A DNA stretch of 58,902 nt from Klebsormidium nitens (taxonomy: Eukaryota; Streptophyta; Klebsormidiophyceae; Klebsormidiales; Klebsormidiaceae): the NCBI GenBank assembly GCA_000708835.1, contig DF237495.1:1-58902 (forward strand), given 5' to 3'. Shown piece after piece: positions 12,001 to 23,436 of the stretch; the first letter of the stretch is position 1, and every line of letters begins with the position of its first letter. The notes beneath the pieces are model-generated. The model was not told where the DNA came from, did no database searches, and saw nothing but the letters and a program-made list of their open reading frames with translations. The translations under genes were made by a program, and so were the position numbers.

Positions 12001-14688
12001 TTTCTGATCGCGCTGTGAGATGGATGGACAAATTGGGATCCAAGAGAATGCAGATCCTTCGGGGCAACGGATTCGCCAGGCGCTTCGAAGTAGGGTGGGA
12101 ATTGCAGAGTTCGAAAAAGAAAACAACCTGGACAACTGATGATTGAGGACCACTGATCCCGGTTCTCCAATCGATCACTGTTTGATCGAGTCTGTTGGTT
12201 AACACAAAAGTTTCTCGTCTTTCTGCAGGGGACTCTGAGTACTCTTTCGCGCGACGTTCATGTGTTTCCACTCTCCTGTCGAACATCCTAACATGGTTCG
12301 ACCACAGAGCGTCTGATCGATTTGAATTGAACACAAGTAACATGCGAGTGTGTCAGCAAAAAAGGGTCGAAACCGGGACCCACTTGATGGATGCAACAAC
12401 GCCCAGCTACTCACCTGACGAGCGAGATGAAAAGCTCCATGATAGCGAGCCGGAAGTCGAAGTCGTAGTTGGTGGTGACTGGGTAGCGTTTCCGCACCAA
12501 AGGGTCGCTCAGCCGGATCACGTGCTTCGCCTCGTCCGCCGTGAACATCTTCTTCACCTGAAGTGGATGAAAAATATAGTGTCAGCTTTGTTGGTTCATG
12601 TTTTCGTTTTTCCTCAAACATGTGTCCAGCCAAAAACACACTCGTTATCAGGGTCGCTCAGCCGAATCACGTGCTTCGCCTCGTCCGCCATGAACATCTT
12701 CTTAACCTAGTGGGGAAAAGCTGTAGCCTCAGCTTTCTTGGCAATTTCTTTCTCCTTCTTGTGACGTTTTCGAGCCAAGATCCTCCTCGAAAGTATGGAG
12801 TCTGCTCCGGTGCACGTGGTTTCACACCCCCGTGCATGCACTTGCGTCTTTTACTTTTACTGTAACTACCCAACGTGGGGCTCAGTCTGTGGCTTGTATG
12901 CCCCACTTAAAGGATCTAGAATCTGCATGGATGTATTGATGCCCTGGGCTCGTAATAATACACTCCTGCAATCCCACTCACACCCCAGTACGGTCCACAG
13001 TCTGCCAAAAGTCCCCACATCAGACCGTCGCTCGTCTGCAGCGTGCTTTGCCAGTCAGGTTCAAACTCCGCGGAGTATAGCACCCCTGCGATCCTTGTCA
13101 CCCCCTTAGCATAGAGACTTTCCCCTTTCTAGAGCTCCCCCACAATTGTGGATTGCTCAGGGCACAGTTTGCCCTAATTACAACCCCGCGATCCCACCAT
13201 GAGCCTGTTCGCACCATCCTCGAAAGTCACCCCATCTCTCCCGTGAGGCTTTCTAACATCAAGTCATCATTCCCTTGAACCGCCTGACAAATCCACATTT
13301 CATAGATTCTATGATTGCCCCTACGAGAGCCTGTTCACACTAACAAGGGCAGTCTCACCTTCTCCTGGAGCTCCCTTATGTCTGGCCACTGTCCCACCCA
13401 TAGCTTGAAGTGCCTAGTGTAGCCTTACAATTGTTTTTTACCCCTGGGCCTTTTCACACTGACGCCGAGGGGCATTCTCACCTTCTCTTGGAGCTCCCTA
13501 ATGTCCGGCCACTGCTCCGGCCACAGCTTGAACTGCCCTACGTGCACCGTCTCCGCCATGCTGAACGGGTACGGCGGTGGCGCTTCCTCTTCCTCCTCCT
13601 CTCGATACACCACCTTCTCATACTCCTGGCCTTCCTCAATCTCAACCTCTTCTTCGTACTCCTCCCATTCAACTTCCTCTTCGTCATTGTCAGAAGCTGC
13701 GGAGATAAGTTGGGGTGGTGTTGGGACGCTGATTTTGAGCGGACGAGTGAGTGTGCCGTCAGCAACGAAGATTGATGGTGGAAAGAAATGTTCAATCACA
13801 ATGGCCGCTTTTGTGTTTGACTTTATCAAGGTGGTCAATTGGACAACAATGACTTCCAAAGCACAAACAGTGTATCAATCCAAAAAAGAATCTGTAAAAT
13901 CAGCACAAGACCTAGTAATGTCAAATAGAGCGCCACACAGAGGAGTCAGGCGGCTTTGTGCCTGCAAACACCAGCACCTTTACCATGAAAAGAATAAATC
14001 GAAAGTTCTTTCTTTGATGAAGCTTAGACACAGGCCCAACCTCACCAAGTGTTCACCAACGATGCTTCTTTACAAGAAAATCTCAAAAAGCTGATGCCTG
14101 TACTGGTCATTGGCTTTGGAGCAATTGCACGACCTCATCATGATGCACCACCTTTTCATCACACCTAATCAAATGGCTCAAACAATTTTATCTAGGTACT
14201 GTAAACATTACACTTCCAATGCCATCAGAAGACAGAAGCATCGAAAAACTTAGCGCACCTTTGACTGGGCCCTTCTCTCCACCTTCTATCAGCCATTTGT
14301 ACTCCAGCTCCCCGCTGTCTGGAATCTCCCACCTCCCAGAAGATGACGCCGTCTCACTTCCGTCCCTCTCATTGCGCCTGTCGGCTGGAATAGACGGCCC
14401 TGAGGCCGCCGCACTTGTCCTGCATCCCCTTCTTCGTTCTGCGTTTTTTTTTTTTGAACCAATGAGAGCAGCAGCGAAAGGAAGAAGGGAACTATTTGCC
14501 CCATGGTGGGATTTGTCAGCTGACGAAAGCTCCACTCTCCTTTGAATTGAAGGTGGTTGCTGCGCAAAGAAGGGCCTGAAGGTGGAGCATGCCATTTCGG
14601 GAGGTGTAAAATAGGGGCATCTGCCTGAAATTTTTGAAAGCGGTGAGAGGAATGGACGCCCTGAAAGAAGCACCTCAGAGGCGGCCAT
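9036..14688 (-). CDS. Unknown protein, acidic segment, possible plastid targeting
   Basis: Five exons on the minus strand in transcription order: 14259-14688, 13482-13696, 12415-12557, 11489-11629 and 9036-9606. Phases are consistent and total 1,500 nt (499 residues). The N-terminus (MAASEVLLSGRPFLSPLSK) and the next 60 residues are rich in Ser, Ala and Arg with few acids, like an organelle transit peptide. Exon 2 is strongly acidic (EEEVEWEEYEEEVEIEEG), then has WPEQWPDIRELQEK. Exons 3-4 hold FTADEAKHVIRLSDPLVRKR, DFDFRLAIMELFISLV and EHGFAICFLVPDGKK. The last exon starts in a basic helix-like stretch (ERMFARFRRLLQENEVL), has GRDWYVTPLVPG and ends in a predicted acidic helix. I do not recognise the family; the segments look conserved and globular. 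The third intron uses a weaker donor (AT|gtatca), chosen because it alone keeps the frame. Introns carry decayed copies of exon edges. A 402-bp gap separates its start from the divergent MPP-alpha gene. Confidence 0.7.
9584..9740 (-). repeat. Three tandem copies of the last exon's 5' edge
   Basis: The word around the acceptor of the last exon (plus strand GCGCGCAAACATTCGTTCG then CTGCA) recurs, diverged, at about 9650-9677 and 9712-9740. The unit is about 62-65 bp. Each copy keeps the CTGCA that supplies the AG on the minus strand. Only the 9606/9607 acceptor restores the frame from exon 4, so the other two are probably inactive or alternative acceptors. Confidence 0.75.
11330..11460. repeat. 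Purine-rich degenerate tandem repeat in intron
   Basis: An AAG/AAAGAAG-rich tract contains a recurring unit with GTCATTGCCC followed by AGAAGGAAAG, seen at least three times at 25-35 bp spacing. It lies in intron 4 of the unknown minus-strand gene, just past the exon 4 donor. It looks like a decayed minisatellite; reading frames across it are low-complexity Lys/Arg and not believed. Confidence 0.6.
12650..12711 (-). repeat. Decayed copy of exon 3 5' half in upstream intron
   Basis: This intronic segment repeats 12501-12566 (the first half of exon 3 plus its acceptor) almost base for base over about 60 bp, including CAGCCG, TCACGTGCTTCGCCTCGTCC and GAACATCTTCTT. It lies upstream of the true exon in transcription sense, about 150 bp away. 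The copied acceptor is CTAG instead of CAG. It could be a cryptic alternative exon, but the copied reading lacks the second half of the exon. Confidence 0.85.
13200..13413 (-). repeat. Decayed copies of exon 2 3' edge in downstream intron
   Basis: The segment 13329-13413 repeats 13446-13533, which spans the 3' end of exon 2 and its donor: CTCACCTTCTC, TGGAGCTCCCT, TGGCCACTG and AGCTTGAA are shared. It lies about 120 bp downstream in transcription sense. A third, weaker unit begins near 13202 (GAGCCTGTTCGCACC). Shorter recurring words (CCTGCGATCC, CCCGCGATCC) between 12960 and 13190 suggest older units in the same intron. Confidence 0.75.
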
Positions 14689-15090
14689 TTTACATAGGTA
14701 TTATCTTTTACAGTTCAGTGTTGACCACCCTCCTTTTCCCTGTTCCTTTTCGATCTCCAAGACTGAGTCTCGCATCGAACATATCTGGTATCGAACATAA
14801 TACAAAGATAATTGTAAGCTTCTTACGCTTCGACGATCGGTTTTGTTAATTACCTGGAGAGAAGGAAAATGCTTCCCCCTCTCTCGCAAGCGCGGGTGCA
14901 GAGTGGTGCAAAGGGAGGAGGGAGAGTGGCGCACGTGGGACTTGGCGCCAGGCAGGTTGCAGCTAGCTAGGCGCTCTTTGTTGCTGTGATTGATCTTCCA
15001 CCACATAGAGGAGATCGGGTTCCATTTGGAGGAGGAGCATTCTAGGGCAGAGGAAGAAGCAATTTGGTGGAATCAAGACTCTGAGGCAAC
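14689..15090. promoter_or_regulatory. Divergent promoter, unknown gene and MPP-alpha
   Basis: The 402 bp between the two start codons must hold both 5' leaders and core promoters. It contains GCACGTGGGA (an ACGT core) near 14930, a CT/AG-rich stretch and no obvious TATA box. Shared regulation is inferred from spacing only. Confidence 0.5.
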
Positions 15091-18000
15091 ATGCTCTCCC
15101 AAAGTGTCCGACGCCTCAGGCGGGAGCTGCCTGAGGTCAGTGGTTCCAGCCATGTATATTTCTGAGGATGTGGCCCTCTTTCGCATTCGTCCAGATCTAT
15201 GCATTATATGTCAGTTGTAAAAACCTAGTCCCACTTGCTCTGTGGCAGATAAAAGCAGCTTTTTTCGGAAAGCTAATGCATGAGCAATATTGGTTGGAGG
15301 GGCACTAGCATGACCTTGGCCCTGCCATCCTTTCCAATTGGGGTCTAGTGCTTGAGTCTTTTGTCGGTTGATTGCATGTTTTGCTGAGTTTGCGCCAGGA
15401 ATCTGGTTGATTCCTGTATAGATTTTAGGCTTGAATATAGCCATATGGAACCATTTCCATGTAGACCTTGTTGCATTTGAATATCACTTTATGGTGCGGA
15501 TGTTTTGGTTGGACATGATAAACAGTACATGTAAATTGCTGATAAGGGTCTGGAAGCATCCTTTTGGTTGCTCTGATTGACCGCAAGAAGCACGCCCGGA
15601 AGAAGGAGCTTTAGGGAAATGCAACAATTGGAGGAATGTGGCAGATGGAATGAAAAGGATCGAGTATCTTCTGTTCTTTGCTTATTCAAATTCATTTCAG
15701 CGGGCCGCATTGAATAGATCCATCGGCACCCCGTGCGTTTGTGATGAGGCGAAAACTCCAGTATTGCAGCGCATCAGTGTCGTTGTCAAACGCTGCCACA
15801 TAAAACTTGTGCCTGCTGTTGGGAAAGTTCAGACAAACTTCTGATGTAACATGCACTAGCATTGTCTGGGCGCAGATTGATCAACAAAGGCTGAACTTTC
15901 AGCCTGGGTCTAGACGTGAACACGTTGCAAAGCAGGCAGAGGACCACAGTTATAATTAGGCCAATCCCGCGGCGCATTGCTTCTCAATTGCTCGCCTCCA
16001 CCCGATTGTCTGCAAAACTGCTCTACCACTCTAAAACCATACTATTGCAAATCACATGATCTCATTTCTCTTCCGTCCATGCGTTGAAACTCAATGTCCC
16101 ACCACTCTACAATCTGGTAGCCCAAAAGTATGAATGCTTCTCACCCATCTCCTGCACAGGCTGTGGCCAATGCTCAGCGGGCGATCTCCACAAGCGCGCC
16201 CCTCGAGCAAGCCGCCCCGGCCCTTGCCACGGCCGCCAAGAAGACTGGCGGGTTTTTCTCCAGCTTCTTCGGAGCCTCGTCGCCTGCGCTCCCCCCATTG
16301 GACGAGCCCCTCCCTGGAGTGCCCGAGCCCCCCCCTTTCAACGCCACCGCTGCACCCCCTGGCACTAAGATCACAACGCTGGACAATGGCATGAGGATCG
16401 CCTCGGAGGACATCCCGGTAAGAGCGCCTGACGTTGCTCTTCTTCTGCTAAGAGTATGTTCAATTTCAGTTTCCATGGATACCTCGATTTACCAGCAAGC
16501 TCTCCGAGGCTGGCAAAGGCCGGCAGCTTGGGCTGACTGGCGGTGGATATTTTCAACATCTTGCCCTCTGATTGGCGATTGGCCTGTCTTATCATTTTAG
16601 GTTGCCTCAATCGCAGCCGGCAAAAACCTACAAGACATGGTATGCGACTTGAATTGCATTGAGTCTGTCGCCCAGAAGAGTAAGACTAGTGGAATCTGAC
16701 TGGAACATGGCGCATAGCTTTTCTGTGCCTTTGCATGCATGGTCATCTTGGAAAATTCCTTCTGCTCATTTGACAAGAGCGTTTTTGGCTCTTAACGCAG
16801 GGTGCGGCCAACAGCGTTGGCGTGTACATCGCTTCTGGCAGCGTGTATGAGGACTCGTACAATTCCGGGGTGTCCCACCTGCTCGAGCGCATGGTCTTTA
16901 AGAGCACGATCAACAGGACGCACTTCCGGCTGGTCCGAGAGGTGAGCATCATATCAGAATGCAAGATCTTGGTGCCAAAAGCAAAGATGGAATTCTTGGC
17001 TTCTGGTTGATCTGCTATCAGGGTTTGAGGCTGATCCGACATGCAAAGTATGTGACATTGACAATGCTGTGGACGTCGTATTTCTATCTCGAGCATGGCT
17101 CTTGTAAAGCGAGAGCCGTTCTGAGATACTGACAATGAACCATCTTGACCAGGTTCGTTGTTACTTGAGTTCAGGTCGGCAGTAAGCATAATTTGATTCT
17201 GCTCAAGACACGACTCCTTCTAAATCCTGACGTCATTGTTGCAGCTGGAGGCCATCGGTGGCAACATCGTTGCGGGTGCCCACCGCGAAGTGTTTGTCCT
17301 CGCTGGCGACTCCGTCAAGACGTACCTCCCGGAGGTGGTAGAGATCCTGGCGGACTCGGTGCGCAACCCGCGATTCGCGCCCTGGGAGGTCGCTGAGCAG
17401 GTAAGCTGGATCGTTTAGCTAATGGTCAACCAGCACCCTAAGCACTTGTCCTCCTCTTCTACTCTGATGTTGGTGTCTCTCAAAAGGTCTTGGCTTTGTT
17501 TCATGGTTAGCTCACCGACAGGAACTGTCACCGACCGTCGTTTTTTTTTCCCTCGCCTCTAGTTGGAGAAGTGCATAAGGACGTGCACATGGCCCCGAGC
17601 ACATGTCTTCTTCTTGATTCCCTCGTTTCGTTAACGCCACCAGTTCTCTTTTTTCCCTCGCCCATGACCGGAGAGGGTGCGCGAGGACGTGCACATGGTC
17701 AAACAGCGCCTCGAGCACTCGTCTTCTTCTGAATTCCTTCTCGATTTGAAGCCAACAGTTCTCTTTTCTTCCGCGTCTAGTTGGAGAAGGTGCGTGAGGA
17801 TGTGCACGTGGCCAACCAGCGCCCCGAGCACCTTCTCCTGGAGGCGCTCCACCAAGCCGGCTACCAGGGCTCGCTCGGCCGCCCGCTGCTCGCGCCTGAG
17901 AGCGGCATCTCGCGGCTCACGCCGGATGTCCTGCACCGCTTCGTGGAGGTGAGCAGCACGAGCAGTTTCAGCAAAAGCTGCAGGCCGAAAAGGTTGCCGG

Positions 18001-21000
18001 ATGTTTAGATTGTCCTTGAGTAAGTTCGGAATTGTCTTAACAGTCAACGTAATGGCTGACTCTGACCGCATCTGCTGTCAAGGTCGAAGAGGATACTTAC
18101 GGATTGACAAGTGCTGGATGAATGACTTGTGATACATGAAATCTGCCAAGTACATCGGACGTGCTCGTTACCGCACGAGTCCCCATGCATGCTCACGACA
18201 GGTCTCTCAAAATGTCTTCAAGGCGCCAGGAAAGCAGTAGTGAAGACGAAAAGGATGAATTGGAATCAAGACTGTTCTTCGGATTTCCTGAGGGTTGGGT
18301 GTTTCGTGAATCTCCGAAATTTTGCGGCACAGTCGAGCTGTCTTGTGGCTCACAGTCCCACTGGGTGGTCTCCAATCACCTCCTGTCAGCTGCGCTCGCC
18401 AATCACATTCCATGTGACGCAAGCTTACTCGTTGTGTCTCACCATTACAGTCCCACTGGGTGGCCCCCAACCTGGTCCTGTCCGCCGCGGGCGCCGACCA
18501 CGACGAGCTGCTCGCGGTCGCGGAGCCTCTCTTCGGCGACATGGCCCGTGTAAGCGCCCAGACGCCCCCCCCGTCCAAGTACGTCGGCGGTGATTGGAGG
18601 AGGGCCATTGACTCACCCCTGACCCACGTGGCACTCGCGTTCGAGTTCGAGGGGGGGTGGAGGAACGTCAAGGGCGCGACCGCGCTGAGCGTGCTGCAGG
18701 TGAGTTGGGAGTTCCTTTGCTTGCAGAAAGGGGTGCTTTCTTCTGGTCTGCTGGAACCACGAGCTGGGTGGATTGATTTTGAGTTTGAGGGGGCAAAGAA
18801 CACCAAGGGCGCGAGAGCATCAAGCGTGCTGCAGGTGAGTTTGGGAGCTTTGATGTTTGATGAAAATTCGTTCCAGTCTTCGTGCTTCTTCTTGTCTCCG
18901 GGCCTGATTAGTCGAAGCTGAGCATTACAATCGGCAGCCCGCTTCTGCACCTTAGGGACGGCACCTGAGCAGTCCGTTCAGAGATGGTCCTGATGCGCCG
19001 TTTCTTTTCGCCTGGTTGATCCGAGGTGTCCAGGCATCTTTTAAGGGCTTGACCGGATTGCCCGAATCCATTTTAAAAAAGGCGCTTCGTCCAAACAAAC
19101 CACCGAGCTTATGTATAACCTATCAGTTTGTTTCTCACAGCCCTTGAAAGGTTCGGCCGAGTGAAAGACTCCATGCAATCCTTAACGCTCTTGGGTACAA
19201 TAAGCGAGCTCTTTCTGAACTCCTTTGACCGCGAGTCTTAGTCCTCAGCGGTTCTCCCTTTCGGCTCAGTAACGGCTCAGTCGTTGCTTTGAGAAGCCAG
19301 GGCCAAAGCTGTTTCGTGGTTGGCCAGACGCTTCGTTGGCTAGTTGTCTCTCTCGAATGCGTGAGTTTCTTTCGATGCTCTCTTCTCCGTTAAGATTTGT
19401 CTTCCACCGTTCGCTGTTCTCTTCGATCTGCTTTGACCGTGCGCTCCTCCCTTCTCGTTGTTCTCAGGTGCTGCTGGGCGGAGGCGGGTCGTTCTCTGCC
19501 GGAGGCCCGGGCAAGGGCATGTACTCTCGCCTTTGTAAGTGAAGACATTCCACCCACTTTATAACTGTCGATGCAAGTGGCTTCGGCTTTCTCTTACGCT
19601 TGTGTTGATCATTCTACAGTCTGTCTTCCCTTTCTGTACCTTCCTTGACGCGGTTAGAAAGGGCCTCGAAAAGGCGACGCTCTTGTTTGCATCTATTTTT
19701 TCCGCCGACACCGGCGAACTTAGCCACGCGTGAGTCCAGAATGCGGTCGCTTTCCCCTTACTTTCGTACCGTTGCTATCTTGCAGACACTGGTGTTCTCA
19801 GCCAATACTCCTGGGTGACCTCGGCCACGGCCTTCTCGCACGTCTACAACGACACCGGCATGTTTGGCATCCACATATCAGGGGTGGGTGCCTACAGCTT
19901 TCATACCCGTTTAACAGAAAAGAAACCTAGATAGTCACGCCGTCTTCTTAACGGGGTTGGCGTTAACCCCTCTGCGCTGAGGCTCTTGGTCCCCTCAAGA
20001 TACCGTACAGTTTTGCCATTGTGTGGCATGACCACTGCGGCCCCGGATAGTGCTAGCGTTTGCTGGTCGTCAGGTTTGATGTCGTCATCGCCAGCCTCTT
20101 CAAGTCGCCGTGCTGTTCTCGACGTTGTCGTCTTCCTTGGTGCATCGCTCTCAAGCGGTTACTGGCTGGGAGCCCCGGATCCTTCGTTACACTAAGGAAG
20201 CCAAGTTCTCCGTCAAAGTGATGCCCGTGCGTGACAATCTCTTCTCGAGCCGTGATATCGTTCATGGTTGCTAGATGTGGCGTCGTCGTCTTCTGACCGT
20301 CCCTTGTGTGTTGGCAGGACTCCTACCGTGCGGGCGACCTTGTGAACATCGCCACCGACGCGCTACTGGCCATCCCGGCTGGGAAGTGTAAGGCTCCTAA
20401 CCGCTTACCAGTATGCATCAAGTGGAAGCCCCAAGCGATGTGATGAGAACCAGCAGAATGGTGGGCCGATCGTGAAATCTACCTCGTTTCAACTTGTTCA
20501 CTGTGGTGACCTTCATTTCATTGAAGAGGCAAGTTGATTAAGGTAGGTGTTTGCAAGACGGGTGGTGTTAGTTGGGTGGTTAAGATGGCTTTGGATGCCG
20601 AGCGCATAAAGCTTGAAGTTTGGAATATGCAGTTGCAGACCTGGGTACTCAAATCCTTGGTGAAGTCGTTCTAAGACGAAAGAAGAGGTACCAGTAAAAC
20701 TCGTTCCGTTGATTCAGAGCGTGAAGATGACGAGTGCATCCACAATAACCGACTTTTCAGTTTATCCGGTCTCAAGTGAGTCTGACTAGCTTAAGGGTTT
20801 CCCGTGCAGTTACCCAGACGGAACTAGACAGGGCCAAGAGAGCAACCATCTCGTCCATCCTCATGAACCTTGAGTCCAGGGTGAGTCACATCGGAAACCG
20901 TTCTCAACCCCAAAGTTTCGGTCTGTTTGGGTTTCGTCTCGTGCTGCGCTGTAGCTCCTAAGCAGACTTCGGTTATATTGAACACTCTCGTGTGCAAAGG

Positions 21001-22043
21001 ACTGGGTGCCCCTCTTTCGCTGCTCGTTCTTGCTGATTGAGTATCAGAGGCAAACTTTTACCTGGCCAGAGCAGGCAAGTGTAAAAGCTTCTTCTAGTGC
21101 GGCTTCCGCACTGGCCTGTTTGGGGACCAAGCTCACGTCAGCTTTTGTTGTGCCAGACTGTCGTCAACGAGGATATTGGGAAGCAGATTCTGACGTACGG
21201 CAAGAGGTGAGCTTGGCTTTCCACGTCATTTTGCAGGATAGGATAACCGTTGCATACCCAAACCACTTCAAAGTTGGTCGTTTGTTCTTATGCCCCGGTT
21301 AAATTGACAAGCCGTGGCTTCGCATTTTCCATGGATTCAGAGCATGCATATTAGTCAAGGCTACAGCGGAAAATGTTCTGGGCCTACCCGTGAAACTTGA
21401 GCTCCTCAGAAACATGCTCCGACTGAGTTCAACTCAGGAAGGCTGGTCAATTCAAAGGTTCACCGTAAAAAGCCAGCTTCGAGATTGCTCCAGCTGCTCC
21501 AGCTCTGCTCGTCTTGTCATCCTTGCAGAAATCTGCCACGTGGCCCTGCATGCCGTTGATTTCTGATTCTGGCGCCGTCTAGCATGGTGCATTGGGTCCT
21601 CCTCGCCTCTGCTTCCTGCACTACATAAGCAATCGCCCTGTCTCTGTGAATGCACTCCAGAATAATCCTGGAAGGCAACTGTTGCGAGCAAGCGTGCTTC
21701 TGGGCGGGCATCACGAATTCTTTTGATAAGTTCTTTCGATGCGAGATCAGCGGTTCTTGACGAGAAAAACGCCGATGGCTTTATGCTCCCTTGGTGCCGC
21801 GTGCAGACTGCCTGCGCCGGACTTCCTCAAGGAGATCGAGGCCCTGACCATGAAGGATATCCAAAATCTGGCGACCAAGATGCTCAAGACACCCCCAACT
21901 GTAGCAGCCTGGGGAGACGGTGAGTCGCAAACCTCGTTTGCTCCTACCATTTGGTTGGATCGACTGGCCGTCAGCTGGGTGTTTTCCTAACGCCAACAGA
22001 TTCCGTGTTTTGCCTTGCATTGCGTCTACCAGAGTCTGCGTGA
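15091..22043 (+). CDS. Mitochondrial processing peptidase subunit alpha
   Basis: MPP-alpha pairs with MPP-beta to remove presequences in the mitochondrial matrix; in plants it is also part of complex III. Exons: 15091-15135, 16160-16417, 16801-16941, 17245-17400, 17781-17948, 18451-18699, 19468-19534, 19786-19883, 20318-20387, 20810-20880, 21157-21206, 21807-21919 and probably 22033-22043 (about 498 residues, usual for the family). The short first exon encodes [15 protein letters not shown], a good matrix presequence, and joins in phase to [11 protein letters not shown]. Family marks are [35 protein letters not shown], the alpha-type [11 protein letters not shown] in place of the beta zinc site, [18 protein letters not shown], the glycine-rich loop [19 protein letters not shown], and [20 protein letters not shown]. 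The last exon is the weakest point: acceptors near 22032 or 22079-22082 are possible. Introns carry decayed exon-edge copies around exons 5 and 6. Confidence 0.9.
17538..17780 (+). repeat. Two decayed copies of exon 5 5' edge
   Basis: The intron before exon 5 holds two degenerate copies of polypyrimidine tract, acceptor and exon start, near 17541-17625 and 17645-17735; the functional copy starts at 17781. All share TCCCTCG or TTCCGCG, GGAGA, GAGGACGTGCACATGG or a close variant, and GAGCAC. Spacing is about 106 and 112 bp. Copy 1 keeps TAG but has lost a base that shifts the frame. Copy 2 has lost its AG. Confidence 0.85.
18349..18410 (+). repeat. Decayed copy of exon 6 5' edge
   Basis: CACAG then TCCCACTGGGTGG at 18351-18368 duplicates the acceptor and start of exon 6 (18446-18463), about 95 bp upstream of it. 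Similarity continues weakly through CTCCTGTCAGCTGCG against CTGGTCCTGTCCGCCGCG. The copy keeps an intact CACAG acceptor. Confidence 0.8.
18776..18847 (+). repeat. Decayed copy of exon 6 3' edge
   Basis: This is a copy of 18639-18711, the last part of exon 6 and its donor, lying about 137 bp downstream. Shared words are GAGTT, CGAGGGGG or TTGAGGGGG, AAGGGCGCGA and GCGTGCTGCAGGTGAGTT. The copied donor is identical to the real one. Confidence 0.85.
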
Positions 22044-23436
22044 GGGTGCCAGCTCGCTCTGCATATGGTTTCTTCTCAGCAGGCGGAACAGTAAGTCCTG
22101 CTTGCGGAAAAATTCGTCGTGATTGTTAACCCCTGACGTCTGGATTCTCAGTCTTGGGTCATGCACCCGCTCTCTCAGCAAAAGATGAAGGTTTTCGTAC
22201 AATCAAATCAGGAGACCTTAGAACGAGTAGCCAGCGTGCTGGATTTGACGGACCCATTCTGCCGGAATTCTTGACGCGTTCGTTCTTTGCTGCAGTTGTC
22301 CATGTGCCCAGGTTGGACCAAGTTGCCTCTCGCTTTGGATGAAGGGACTTATCCTGCATGAACGAACTCATGTGAGGTTTGACATATCCTCTGATTGCAA
22401 GGCATAGAAGACGTAGTCTGAAGCCAACCAAAGAAAGCAGTCGTCTACCAATTGCGCAATGTTGGAGCTTGAGCAAAAGGATCTGGGCTTGCAAGGGAAC
22501 GAGTCTGTCATGCGTTTGCTGTTATTGCGAATCTGCTTACTGTCTGTGCACAACAACAGAAGTACCTAAATGCCTTGGTCTAGAAACGCACAGTTATATC
22601 ACAGAGCCCAGATGCATGACTTACATGCCAAATATGGGTTCCCGTATCACCCTCTTTACCCCTATGAACAGGCTGACTCAACGAGTGGAAACTTTCATGA
22701 TAACAATGGCCTGCACGTCTCAAATATTTGCGTGACTCAAGCCAGTTGAGTGCCCATATGTAAAAATCATGGTGGCGCTCCAATTCGCTCAATGATTCAT
22801 ATGGGCGTGGCTCATGCAAAGTGCATGCAAAACTTACGAATTATGCTGGGTTATGCCACGCGTTTCTGCATGCTCATACGCTGCGCGGCCGCATGCTGAA
22901 CGCTCCTGCAGCATGTAACAATTTTGCGTGGCTACATACAAATGTATCATGCAATGATGATATGCAGAAATCAACGTACTTCATCCATTGGACCTGCCGA
23001 CAACCACAAAACACATGGACCGAGGGGCCTGCCGACGGTGCAGAACATCGCAATGATTTAACTGAGCTGCGACGAGGTGCACCGCAGGTCGCCCGCCTGT
23101 CTATCCCAGTGTTCCCATGCAATTGTGCGGGTCATCATTGATTTCAAAAGCTGCATGTGCGATCACACACTCAGAATAGAGCTCCGGCAGCACTCTTTAG
23201 CGAGTTGCACAACGAGAGAACTGCCCTATGAGAGCGGCTGCAGTCGGATGGTTTGCTGAAATGATAAATCTTTCAAAACAGCCAACACGATCTCCGAGCC
23301 ATCATGATCCCTTTTGTGTGTACGCTTTGCTGATTCCCCCGTTGCGCCGCCCACAAGCTTTGCTATATGAAATCGATCGATGCGGGCTCTTGGAAAACCG
23401 ACCAATTTTCTATGATCACAAGACCTTGTCATCCCC
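22044..23436. other. Intergenic between convergent genes
   Basis: This separates the 3' ends of MPP-alpha (+) and the putative PSRP5 gene (-). No frame here resembles a protein family. CATGCA/GCATGC words (RY-like) are frequent between about 22800 and 23130; they could be B3-factor sites or chance. The 22079-22300 part could still contain an alternative last exon of MPP-alpha. Confidence 0.5.
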
